A DNA stretch of 64,000 nucleotides, taken from contig CM070873.1 of NCBI GenBank assembly GCA_036365515.1, positions 85,829,948 through 85,893,947 on the forward strand, given 5' to 3'. Shown in pieces: positions 47,500 to 58,362 of the stretch (positions within the stretch are counted from its first letter, which is position 1; each line of letters begins with the position of its first letter). Source of the stretch: Torymus aiolomorphi (Eukaryota > Arthropoda > Insecta > Hymenoptera > Torymidae). The position numbers and the translations under genes were made by a program. A model generated the notes under the pieces. It was not told where the DNA came from. It saw only the letters and a list, made by a program, of their open reading frames with translations, and did not search any database.

Positions 47500-48156
47500 T
47501 TATTCTCTCCGGTTAATATTTTTTACTTTTTATGATGATCTTATCATATATACTATATACACTATACATGTTTATAAAACATAGTAACAATGTTTTATCT
47601 ATTATCAAGAAGTTAGAAAATAGCTAATAAAACTGGTCAATCAATCGCTATGATGAAACGATTTTTCGACCATTATTTGCCTATTTCTTAGATTGATGTA
47701 ACAACAAAATGTTCGTATTTGATTTACTTACTAATTTTATCTTTGATGGAAGAACATTAAAGTGCATTGTATGGCTTACTAAAAAATAAATAAATAACAT
47801 TAACTAATAAATCATTTGTTGTACTTCTTCTATGAATAATTCAGCAAAACTTTTATTTCTCCGTCTGATTCTGTCTCTCTCACTCCTTGTCATAACAGCA
47901 AGTCTTTTACTAGCCATTTCCAGACTAAAGAAACTGATCAGTTTTAATACCTTTAAAATATTCAAGAAGAAGCTTGTGCTTATCTTCGAAAAACCCATTC
48001 TATTTTTCAATCTATGAAATGGCCAAATATAATAGAAGAAAAAGCGTTTCATCGGGAGCTAGAAACTGGACAAGAAAAATTCCTATGTTATAGCAATTAG
48101 TTTCTAATATAAATGGTCAGTTATTAGTTATAAAATGTTTTGGATTTCCACCAGGG
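47500..48156. mobile_element. Foldback MITE-like element, CCCTGGT family, copy 2
   Basis: Aligns with 1946-2532: AAATAGCTAATAAAACTGGT at 47619, CTATGATGAAACGATTTTTC at 47649, GTCTCTCTCACTCCTTGTCA at 47873 and the right end complementary to CCCTGGTGGAAATCC at 48142-48156. The left boundary is uncertain. More diverged than a recent pair would be. The mirrored 82- and 61-codon frames at 47804-48052 are by-products. Confidence 0.6.
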
Positions 48157-48427
48157 TAGATATTACGCTGCATACTCCATTTTGGCATCGCCAGTCCCTA
48201 CGCACGGTCTCTATCAAGGAACACCGACAGCGCTCCGAAAGCAAGTAAAGTATACAACAGAATAAAGAAGCCAGAGCAACATTAAGAATCTATTATATTT
48301 ATATGAATATATAATATGGAAGGATTTGTAGATGAAATAATATACCCATTTTTCACTATTGACAACAATTATCAGAATGTACAGCTCTTCCATTTGTGAC
48401 GATATCTTTGTCGCATACAAACAGCAT

Positions 48428-48932
48428 TTAAGGTAGTTGTGTCAAAAAACAAGTTCCTTAGGATCCTTTTGAAACTTCGAGCACACGTTCGCCTTGCCGA
48501 TGCCCATGCGTGTGCGAAATTTCCAAGAGATGACACGTGCCGATTTTGAGATATTCAATATCAAAGTTGGGCATTTTAACATGGGAAGCATAGGAACAAC
48601 CTCCGGAAAAAAGGCATTTAAATTCATTGTTGGAAAACGTTTGTCACCAAAATTCGGAGATATGACTCGTATAGTTTCTGAGAAAAGCTATTGTAAAGGT
48701 CGTATAAGTATGGAATATTTGAGCTAAGACATATTCGAGAGAGGAAAACATACAAAAAAATGCGTTTTTCAAGTAACTGTATGCTTGCGTATTATTTATA
48801 GGCATATTGTACACTCACATCCTTCTATACACACATGTGCTACTCTGATTTTTTTAGACTATGATGCAGTAACTATTGTAGTGAGCACCTTGCGTCATTG
48901 TAGAGCGTACCCTAAAGACACAACTACCTTAA
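48428..48932. mobile_element. TTAA-flanked MITE-like element (GG ends), unit 4
   Basis: TTAAGGTAGTTGTGTC at the left and its exact inverse at the right, TTAA at both edges. The interior is not palindromic. A 77-codon plus-strand frame (48494-48727) with an overlapping antisense frame fills the middle; neither resembles a transposase I know. Confidence 0.78.
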
Positions 48933-48983
48933 GGTGGCTCCGGCCCGTGGTACCGTATCAAGTTGGGGCGCCAGTGGGGCCTT

Positions 48984-49518
48984 CACTGAAAAAAATTTTA
49001 GGCTGTAGAAAGCATAGTTTCGATTTGATGTACTAGCACTATTTATACTGATCATTTACCCTTACAGACGGCTGAAGCAGTCTATTTATTTGTATAATGT
49101 AACGGCACTATTGGTCAGATGCGCAAAATGTATTTGTACAGCTCTGACAACGGTACGATTTAGTTGACAACGCTACAATGCGAAGCCAACGTTTATGTTA
49201 TAACCTCAAAATGTCACAAAATCCGCCGATCAATCGCATGTTCGCAATCCGCTTTTGCGTATTTCATCTGTAATCCAGTGCATTTATCAATCGAGATTAT
49301 TTTAATGAAAAATATGTACGTATGTCGAATCATAACCTATTTAATGCTTCGACAAAAGAACTCTATACATTAGTACTTTCAGTGTATCTTGTACGGCTCT
49401 CACAGCTGTACCGATGCAATTACTGTACCTAAAAAATTCAGCGAAAAGAAAATCAGCCAAAAAGTATCGTTGTCAGAGCCGTACCTTCAGTTCTCACAAC
49501 GTAAAATTTTTTTCAGTG
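48984..49518. mobile_element. MITE with CACTGAAAAAAATTTTA ends, copy B
   Basis: CACTGAAAAAAATTTTA and its inverse TAAAATTTTTTTCAGTG bound the unit; TT flanks each side. Interior words GTACAGCTCTGACAACGGTAC (49137-49157) and, inverted, GTATCGTTGTCAGAGCCGTACC (49468-49489) form a second inverted pair. No coding capacity. Confidence 0.72.
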
Positions 49519-49519
49519 T

Positions 49520-50220
49520 TCTTTGTTTTTAGTAATTTTTGAAACTTTAATTTTAGTAATTATCTTCGAACTACTTCAGTAATTCTTAAAAAATCCGAGT
49601 TTGTTAAACAATGAAAAAAATCACCTTTCTTATTACTTATGTGTTTGTCTGCTCTCAGTGCGCATCCGCAGAAGCTTTTTTACACAATTTATTGCTAATA
49701 TGTCTTTAATTTGGTCGTTAACTCATATCTATGATGACAGCATTGGAATTTCCATTAAAAAATTTTCAATATTATATCCTGTTTTATAAAAACTATTTAT
49801 TTATAATGGAACAAATACAAAATGAATGTCTTTTCCCATAAGGTTACATATTAAAAGAACATTTTATAAACCTACTTTGCTCTAAAGTTTGGTCGTGCAT
49901 TTTCTTGACATAAATGTTTACATAACAATATTTTTCTAAAGTTTCAGAAATGTTTATGTATTTATAAAAAGTCGTTGAAGCCCGCCGATACCAAGATACG
50001 CACGTCTGTTAAATATAACACAAATAATATATTAAATCACCTTATAATTGAATGTTAGATAATATAAAACAAAAGGAAATTATAAACTTTTGTATAAGAT
50101 TGCACGTTTACGAGGAAACTAAAGCGAGAAGTACAAGGCACAATGAGAAGCCATGTCGCCTAATGGCGAATCCCAAAAACCGGCGCTTCTGCCCACCAAG
50201 TAGGTTCATTAAGCCATGGG
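49520..50220. other. AT-rich spacer, nothing recognised
   Basis: No repeat or gene recognised. Confidence 0.4.
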
Positions 50221-50530
50221 GACAGGTTGTGCGTTGACAGTCGACTACGATAATACATCTCGAATTATATACGCGCGTCCTTAGGCGCGCGTGCACGTGG
50301 CGCGATTCCTCGAGATTTTCGGAGGGAAAACGATCTCAAGGCGGGATCTGGCCGCGACCGCAGGACCGGTTAATTCGGCAGCTCGACAAAGGGAACCAGA
50401 TATTACCCGTTTTCTTCGCACGAACGTACAAAAGCCGTTTTCTTTTTCACTCGCAATTAGCTGTATACCTGCTACGCTGCACGTGGTCGCTATGGCTAAA
50501 GCCGAAAAACGGGCCCCTCTGTTGAGTCCT
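50220..50530. other. CpG-rich island 17
   Basis: Short GC-rich block (GGCGCGCGTGCACGTGGCGCG at 50284). The 88-codon frame at 50291-50557 lacks a domain. Confidence 0.35.
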
Positions 50531-50745
50531 ACGTCATCAAACCTCTTTCTTTTATGAACTTGCTTATTTCTGTAAAATTGTTATTTTGATGAATTTCCGG
50601 AAAGAATTACTGAGATTAAGCGGATTAGTGGAAGCAGTAGGATCATATTCGTAGTTCGAATACACGCATTTAGTCTTTTCAAACATTTTGGTTACATACA
50701 TATATATTCATATAGTAAATATTTCTTTGTGGTCATCTTTCACTA

Positions 50746-51057
50746 CACTGAGAAAAAATGATCTAATACAAATTACTGTAATACATAGTAACATCGGGAC
50801 ATACTTGCAATGTTCAAATAATTACTATATTTTATAGTAAAAATTGACATGTACATAGTAAAAATTACTAAATGCATCCCTGGTAGAAAATTAACCATAA
50901 GTTGGCCAGAATATGCTTAATCAGCATATGGCTTAGCCATATTCTGGCCAACTTATGATTAATTTTCTACCAGGGAGTAATTCTTTTAATATTTTAAGTA
51001 TGTCCCGACGTTACTATGTATTATCTAGTAATTTTTATTAGATCATTTTTCTCAGTG
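50746..51057. mobile_element. Foldback element with CACTGAGAAAAA ends, copy C
   Basis: CACTGAGAAAAAATGATCTAAT and its near-exact inverse bound the unit, with TA on both flanks. The arms continue through CATAGTAACATCGGGACATAC and its inverse near 50994-51014. The centre is occupied by a smaller palindrome at 50878-50975. Non-coding. Confidence 0.78.
50878..50975. mobile_element. 98-bp near-perfect hairpin, CCCTGGT family, copy 3
   Basis: CCCTGGTAGAAAATTAACCA to its inverse, arms about 45 bases with one or two mismatches and a loop of about eight bases near 50923. The terminus matches the CCCTGGTGGAAA ends at 2518-2532 and 48142-48156. It sits in the middle of the CACTG foldback at 50746-51057, so it inserted later. 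Transcribed from either strand it would have the size and shape of a microRNA precursor. Confidence 0.8.
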
Positions 51058-51059
51058 TA

Positions 51060-51358
51060 GTAAAATAGAATTATATGAGTTTTGAAAAATCTTAAGTCAC
51101 CAAAAATGATATGCGGTAAAAAGATGAAAAACAATTGTATAACATATTCAATAGTTTCAAAAAAGAGTTAAAAATCGGAACACATTAAACAAAAGTACAA
51201 AAATTCTGAATTTCGTTTTCATGTTGCTGACTTAAATTTTGATTTAAAAGAAATACAATTAACTGAAATGGAGCCTTTTACAACGCTCACTGAAACGGAA
51301 CCTTTTTCGTCGCATCGCCGAAATGAACCCTTATTCCCTTATTCCTCCGATCCGACGA
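51060..51358. repeat. AT-rich DNA followed by three imperfect 27-28 bp units
   Basis: From 51265, GAAATGGAGCC, GAAACGGAACC and GAAATGAACCC begin three successive related units of 27-28 bases ending at about 51350. They abut the tandem-armed hairpin and may be part of the same array system. Confidence 0.45.
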
Positions 51359-51359
51359 G

Positions 51360-51876
51360 TATATCGTCGCGTGGTACGAAGAAAAGCAAACTTGGAAGTT
51401 ACAGGCGAAGAAAAGCCAAAAACGCGTCTAAGACGAAGAAAAGTCAGTTTGGGTCCTCCCAAACAAAGAAAAGCCAGTTTGACTTCTCAAACGAAAGTAA
51501 CATTTAGTTGTTATCTTATAGATAACTTTCAGATAATAAGATAAGATAAAGATAAAAAAGATAACCAAAAAGATTAAAAATCTTTTTAAAAAGATAAGAT
51601 AAAAGGATAAAAAGATGATCAGTCAAGATAATAAGATAACTAATAATTGATTAGATGCAGTCAGTTGGTCGATTTTTCCTTCGCAGGAACAGCGCAAACT
51701 GGCTTTTTTTCGTCTGAGACAAGTCAAACTGGCTTTTCTTCGTCTGGGAGGGCGCAAACTGACTTTTCTTCGTCTAGGAGGACCCAAACTGGCTTTTCTT
51801 CGTCTTAGACGCGTTTTTGGCTTTTCTTCGCCCGTAACTTCCAAGTTGGCTTTTCTTCGTACCGCGCGACGATATA
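51360..51876. mobile_element. Hairpin element whose arms are tandem 30-bp repeats
   Basis: Outer ends TATATCGTCGCGTGGTACGA and the inverse of TATATCGTCGCGCGGTACGA. The right arm contains 30-bp units beginning AAACTGGCTTTT or AAACTGACTTTT (51696, 51726, 51756, 51786); the left arm has fewer, inverted, degenerate ones (CGAAGAAAAGCCAGTTT type). The loop (about 51510-51650) is rich in GATA/TTATC words. Mirrored open frames that translate the units as Arg-Arg-Lys-Ala-Ser repeats on both arms are a consequence of the tandem structure. Shares plan and TATATCGWCG terminus with 37237-37611. Confidence 0.8.
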
Positions 51877-52029
51877 CAGTAAAATGGTGAGATAAAATAC
51901 TATTTTATTATTGTGATACTGTCACTGCCAAATTCTGTGTTATGGTATTTAACAATTAAATTTATAACACATATACTGAAGATTGTTGTATTTCATTAGG
52001 TAAATAACTTGATTTCTCTCTAAGACATA

Positions 52030-52385
52030 ACTGTCGGGCGATGTAAGACCGCGGTGAACGAAAAATCGAATAAATAAAGCACTGAGCGCAAAACGTAAAC
52101 TGCACAGTGTATCGCCTCTCGTCCACTTTCCCCGTCTGAATTTACCGAAAGTCTGCGCGATCTCCTCTCGCATATTAATTATAACGAGTCTGTCGCAGAG
52201 GCGCGCTCGAACAGCCCGAAAATACTGTACGGGATTCCACGAGGCCACGCGAGACCTTGTACCATTTACCGTCGCAACTCAAACGGCGGCTCGCACACGA
52301 GGCCCGCGCGCACGCGCGCACGTCCGCGTTTTGTTTACTACTTACATATTACGGGAACTTTGGCGGAACGTGAAGCCATCGTCGC
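52030..52385. other. CpG-rich island 18
   Basis: GC-rich block with GAGGCCCGCGCGCACGCGCG near 52299; no coding frame with a recognised domain. Confidence 0.35.
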
Positions 52386-54635
52386 AGACGATGATTAAAA
52401 GATAGCGAGCTGTAGGCACGACCTTCCCTCGGGTAACTTTTTGTTTTTTCGTTGACGATCCAGGGATTTTGAGGGTCTGTCCTGATCATATTCGCGCACC
52501 ATGTATTAGAGTCTTTGATTGCCATATGTGTTTTTATGTGGGTGATGCGTCACTTTTATGTATTGTTGACGTTTCACGCGGACGGATAATTCAGACAAAT
52601 ATTTTATAAAGTACACGTTTTTAAATCAATGGCTGTTTCAGGTACAAACTACAACTTGCCTTGCAAATCAGCAGTTTAACAAATTAAAATGTTATTGAAA
52701 CTATTTTAAATGCATTAGGAGCACATTTTTAGATCAAGATGAGTTCACGTGACTGAAAATAAATTTAGCACATTGCAAGAATAAATAACAACACACAATG
52801 TTTTAAATAGTCAATAACAATTCTCAGTCATGCGGAAAAATCTTTTCTCTCTATAATAGTTTGAGTACAAATTTATTCTTTCTTAACGATATATTTACCA
52901 TGCTATAAAATCAGCATGTATTTTTTACAAATGTTTTTACCCATTAACTATGTGAACCCACATAACGACATAAACATATGCATTTCTCATAAGTCTATAT
53001 ATTGGCCCATAAATTTTTATTTGAATGATTTTCTTCACGTAAGTATCACACAAACTCAATTAATGTTGATAAATATGATAAATGAATCTGAACCCTTGGC
53101 AGAATTTAAGTTTTATCATAGCAAAACGTTTTGAAACTGCTAAACGATGTTACAACCTGTTCTGGTCCTGGATTTACCGCTGTAGGTGTCAAATAAAAGT
53201 CGATACGTAAAGGTACTCCTTTTCGTAGTCCTTATTCTCTTCCATTTCCTCGTGTTATGATTAGGCAAAACCCTCTGGAGAAAAGCAGAAGACCACAGGG
53301 CTCTTTGATCTTTTAGTAATGCATCTTGGTGGTAAAAATGAATTAATCAGATAACAAAGTATGATTAAAATTTTCCTGCTAAAATTTAGTAAATTCGTGA
53401 TAATAATAATAAACTTGGAATGAGTCATGCAATCATTATATAATTACTGGTATTTTCTACGGAATTTGTATATTGCAATAAAAGGGTAGTCGCGGTCACC
53501 AATGCGTGAATTGAAAAATCGGCATATTTAATTTAACACAGTTAATCATTGTTATGTAATCATACCAGCGATCTATTTTCACTTTGCATTCGATGCATAT
53601 CTGGCTAAAGCCATCGTTAATTTGGCCTCAGTCCTGGTCTACACTCGCTTAGAGTTGTGTAGTTAAGATGACAGATTACCGCGTTGACAGCTTCTGACAC
53701 TCTGCAAACACTTACTAAAAAAAAAACATAACCTTATGGAAAGATGCAAAATTTGTACGCTCTTTCAAATTACCTTACAGAATACCGAGGATCAGTGGAT
53801 TCTTCGAAATTTGAAAATGCTGCTCAAGGGTTCTTCGCACGAGGCCACTTTTCTCAATAATAGTCAAGTAAACATGTTTTCAAGTCCTAAATGCAGTCAG
53901 AGCTACGTACTTGAATTTTCGAGTTATTCCCCACAAATAAATAATTTTTCGCACATTCGTTGGATTTTTCGTTATATAAAGTTATTTATTTGCATAGCCT
54001 TAATAGTTACTTTTTAATTGATGGCTATAGGTAACTACTTTCTAATTTTATTGCAGAATCGCTGTATGCTGAATCATAGTTAGTAGTTGAAAACTATCTC
54101 ATTTAAATGTTAACTAATTGAAACTTAGTAATAAATAACCTGAAGAATTTTAAGTGAAAAAGATTAGAGAATATCGGACATAATTATACAAAATGTGTAT
54201 CTAAAAAAAATTGCATACGTCATTTTAAAATCGCTTTAAAAACAAGGAAAGTATACACACTTTAGACTTTGATTTTCCTGATGATTTAACAACATAATTA
54301 AGTATGAAAAATTGTTCCTGATTCATATTTAAATAATTTTTTCAAATTATTTCTTGAAAGCATTTTAATACTAAAATTTGAAAAATATAATTAAAATATA
54401 ATAAAGGCAAAAAGTAAAAATTACTTTCGCATCAACACATAATTGAATAATCGCTCAATTTTTAGAATTATTATTTAATTATAAAAGATTTAAACAGTGA
54501 ATACGCTAAATTTTGTTATATAGTGAGACTATATAATTATTATCTTATAATATGCAAAAACTAAATTAAAATTCTTGAAAGTTATGAGAATATCGCCCCG
54601 TCCTTATTTAGTTCAGCAGTTCTTGGTGCGATTGC
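52385..54635. other. AT-rich spacer, nothing recognised
   Basis: More than 2 kb of unique-looking AT-rich DNA. Frames up to 93 codons show no domain. No repeat partner found in the window. Confidence 0.4.
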
Positions 54636-54895
54636 CACGCAAACACAATGTTGATGGCGCGTAATTTTCATACCTCGGGAGGAATAGCACCCACGACTTT
54701 TTTCCCTACCGACACCTACGCTCGCAGCAACCGTGTGAATTCATAATGCGCGCGGATTGCCGTGGACACGCCCCCACGCCCACGCGACCTACCTACCCTG
54801 CTATCGTCAGGTGAGCGTGCGCACAATACGAGGGGGTGTACTTAACGGTACTTAAGATGGCTTCGCCGTTTGTTACCGTACCTGGCCGGGGGCAC
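54635..54895. other. CpG-rich island 19
   Basis: Short GC-rich block. Contains ACTTAACGGTACTTAAG (54839-54855) close to TTACCGTACC (54875), a small imperfect inverted pair. Confidence 0.35.
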
Positions 54896-55465
54896 CGTTT
54901 CCTTGAAAATTACCGCTAAACTGACTTTAATTTTACTCAAAATGTTTTATTAAACTACTTATGAACATTTAAAAGACAACAGCAGTATCTCAATAAACAG
55001 AAAATCAGTAGATTGGCAAGTTATCTATCTTTATGTCAAAGCCATTTTGGAAAGTTTATACTTGATACATTTTTTATTATTTTTGTTTTAACTTCACCTA
55101 TAATTATGATTCTAAATAAAACGAACTTTAGCTTCGTATTTAGTTATTAAACCATCCTTTTATAATTTGCTACAAACTGTTTAGTTCCATGACTGGTTAT
55201 TTTTTATGAACTTATTATTCGTTAATTAATTTAGAATAAAATCCAAATACTCAAATCAGGATCTTGTCAACTTTCAAGAATATTTATTTTTTTATAATAA
55301 GTCGCCAAAGCCACCGCGAGCTTTTTCTTTTATTAATAAAAATGTTTCTATAGCATAAAAAATAAAATTACTATACCTAAGAATAAATTAGATTCATCAG
55401 ATCTGATAGAAACGTTGAATGAATAGAATGATCTCTATGACTGAGAATATCAAATAGGAAAAAAT
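54895..55465. other. AT-rich spacer, nothing recognised
   Basis: No feature seen. Confidence 0.4.
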
Positions 55466-55558
55466 ATGTGTGAGTATATGTGAGCGTGTGTGAGAGTGTG
55501 TGTGTGTAGGGGGGTCTGTTCGTGTGTGCGTGTGTGTGGGTGTGGGTGTGTGTGTGTA
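55466..55558. repeat. Imperfect (GT)n microsatellite
   Basis: GT-rich tract with GA, GC and a GGGGGG interruption at 55509-55514. Unlike the tracts at 10812 and 26883 it is not embedded in the GAGGAAGC-hairpin repeat. A (GGAT)n run follows at 55605-55635. Confidence 0.9.
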
Positions 55559-55639
55559 TATAAGTTAATAAATTAAATGCTTTTCTTTATTAACTTACAC
55601 AAAATGGATGGATGGATGGTAAGATAGATGGATAGTAAG

Positions 55640-56160
55640 AGGGGCGATTGCCTAGAGGTTTATCGAAAATTTATAATTTCTTCTATCTCTCTTATGCGCC
55701 GAATGAACTGTTATTGTCAGAAAAAATTAAAACTCACTTCAATACACTTTTCGTTTATCAGTTTACAAAAGGTTGAAAACTTTTTTGATATGTATAATAT
55801 TATTTTTATAGTGACAGTAATTACTTACATAATAAAGGAAGATAATTTTCATCGACCAAATATATTTTGTATAAATATATTATGTTTTCATTTTTATCCA
55901 TGACGATAATATAATCAATTTAAAAGTAATGGCAAATAGAATGAACGTCTATCGGCAACCGTATCTAAAATGAGAATTGGACTTTGTCCACGCAATCGAC
56001 TAACATTGAACCGTCCATTACAGTGACTTTCCGTAATAGTTATACGTTTGCAAAATATTTAACCGCTACCTACTCGGGCAAAAATAGGATTTTGTAACGT
56101 AATGTATCGAATAATTAGAACGATACTTTTTCTAGCGTAACAGTAACCATACTGTAATAG
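55640..56160. other. AT-rich spacer, nothing recognised
   Basis: No feature seen; the 91-codon frame at 55628-55903 has no domain. Confidence 0.4.
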
Positions 56161-56166
56161 ACAAGT

Positions 56167-56169
56167 ACA

Positions 56170-56200
<31 letters not shown>
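56167..56200. repeat. (AC)n microsatellite
   Basis: Alternating A and C with one T interruption at 56176. Confidence 0.9.
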
Positions 56201-56555
56201 TTCACACTTCACAATTGTTAATTAGATGTTTATTTATAAAATATAAGAATCTATTACTCTTAATCGTCGTCACCTATAAACAACATTAGCACAAGATTTA
56301 ACACGTATTCTTATATCCTTTGTAAATGAACCTTTTTGTATTACAAATACATTATAGGCTGCATAATTAATAAACAATAGATCGTAAATTACAATCGAAT
56401 AAGAATATTGTGAGTTTGAAGGGGAAGAAGTATCATTGAATATAAGAGACAAGATTTTCGATTGGAATATGTTTGAAGCTATAGAAAATCTTCGTTGTAA
56501 TAATATATTATGATGCTTAGCGGGGGGACCCAGATGCGAGTACGTAAAGTTTACG
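56200..56555. other. AT-rich spacer, nothing recognised
   Basis: No feature seen. Confidence 0.4.
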
Positions 56556-57265
56556 ATTTCCGCGGCTTATCTGGCCGAATCGGCTAAGTAATCTACATAA
56601 GATCGCGCAACTGTCTCAACAACAAGTGTCGGTTGGAGTGGCAGCGCCGGAGCCGACGCAACGTGTTCTGTTGACAAACGCCGGCGCGCAATCGTTCTTG
56701 GGGGCCCGATCGCGGGGAAAAACAGAGAAAGAGCCAAAAATAAAGTAAAGCGCAGCGTCATCCTATTTTTCAGTCTCGCGCGTACTCGCGCAGAAGCGAG
56801 TTGCGGCTCTCGCTCCCCCTTGTTCTCCTCTTTATCGCGCTTGCGATAAATCGCGGCCGGCGTCGACGACATCGACGTGGGCTCGTCGCAGCCGCGGCCA
56901 ATCAGCGCCGCGCCGGCTTCGCGTTGGTCCACGCTCGCGACGTGACGCGCCACGCGTACATAACAACGAGACCGCCACGTCTGATGCTCTCCCTCGCGAG
57001 ATTTATCGCGAGCTTGCGCAACGCCGAGCTCGCCGAGGGCGTGTCTCCGAAAGCGCAGCCAGTGTACATAAAAGAGGGCCGGATCCGGTAAGGGAGCTTC
57101 GGAATAAGCGCGGCGTTGATTGCCGGGAGGGAGCGCGCGAGCCCCGCGGTATCGGCTGACGAACTTTGCCCGACTACCTATTGCGATGTGTGCTGGAGAC
57201 AAGCGGAGCGTCGCTGCTGAATTCGTCGACCTTTGCATTCCTCCCACCACCCAGCACTTGATCGC
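56555..57265. other. CpG-rich island 20 with a 227-codon antisense frame
   Basis: GC-rich block. A minus-strand frame of 227 codons (56567-57250) overlaps plus-strand frames of 96 and 64 codons. The product would be Arg/Ala-rich with one hydrophobic stretch (FTLFLALSLFF) and no known domain. The opposite strand being equally open argues for stop-poor composition. I keep it as a non-coding island with low certainty. Confidence 0.35.
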
Positions 57266-58360
57266 GCCCAGACGGCTAACGTTCTTTCGAAAACAGAGCT
57301 GCTTTTCAACTTGATATTTTTCGTTAACTGTATACGTTCGCGAGCGAGTGCTCGAGTTCGACAGACATGCGCGATGCTTTTTATCCGTGAGGATTTACCT
57401 TGTCATTTTTATCGAACAAATTTCCTAGATTTCAATTCATTCTTTTTTCTTTTTAAAGTTTAACCCCAGGTACAGTTCACTGTCCACTAAACCACGTTCC
57501 TGGAAAAAATAAGGGAATAATCTAGTAAGTGCTGGCAAACATTCGGAGTCAATAAATGCGGAGGAGGAAGTCCCACAGTACTTATCGCGGATACCATAAA
57601 TGTTTCGACGATTCATTTTTGTAAGTCGACGAGCCAAAAAATTTTATGGATTTAAAGTCACTTAATCGTTTTTAAAAATCATTTTATTAAACGTGAGATG
57701 TCCCTGAATTTTTAGTATATTTGTTTAGTTAAACCAATCTTTCTTCAAGTTGATTGACGCATCGTTAAATCAATATAAACATTTATAAAATTTAAACAAA
57801 TTTCTCAGTATATATAATTTGACTATACCATCTCATAAATTAGGCTTTATTTCGAATTTCCAAATTAAAAATAAAAAATATTTTTCAATGTAACAGTTAA
57901 GCTTATACTGTCCAGCATTATGGATTCATCAATAGAATTTTAATAAGAGTATGATGATCAGTTTCTAGTAATTTGTATTCACACGAACTAATTTTCGATT
58001 CTTTCAAATATAGTTACACTCAAGTTTTTGAAATTGGAATAATTAATTTGTTATAATAATTTGTTATAAAATTATTATTTTGCTATAATGTAATCGAGAA
58101 AGTGCCTCATATGTATATATTTTATCTCTACTCTGTAAAAATGGCTAAAATCTAGAATTGTAAATATTCGATTTCAGTGTCACGGAGCTCACAAGATGAT
58201 TTCAATTTTATAGCAAATCGTTGAAACATCGGACCCCTTCCCTCAATTTCAATAAGTATTATAACATTATATATTTTAAATAATTTTGACGCTTTTTTAA
58301 AATCATGATAAAGCATCTTTTCGGGGTTTTGAACGGGGCTTTAAAAATGAAGCCCAATAC
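57265..58360. other. AT-rich spacer, nothing recognised
   Basis: No repeat or gene recognised. Confidence 0.4.
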
Positions 58361-58362
58361 TC

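Noticed and set aside
48494..48727. 77-codon frame inside a TTAA element as a transposase remnant
   Set aside because: No DDE-like motif spacing or zinc-binding pattern visible, and an overlapping antisense frame exists; insufficient support.
51268..51844. Mirrored Arg/Lys/Ser-repeat frames that look like a basic repetitive protein
   Set aside because: They are the two arms of an inverted tandem DNA array read in opposite directions; the periodicity is that of the DNA repeat.
56567..57250. 227-codon minus-strand open frame
   Set aside because: Same situation: CpG island, opposite strand also open, no recognisable domain or family.
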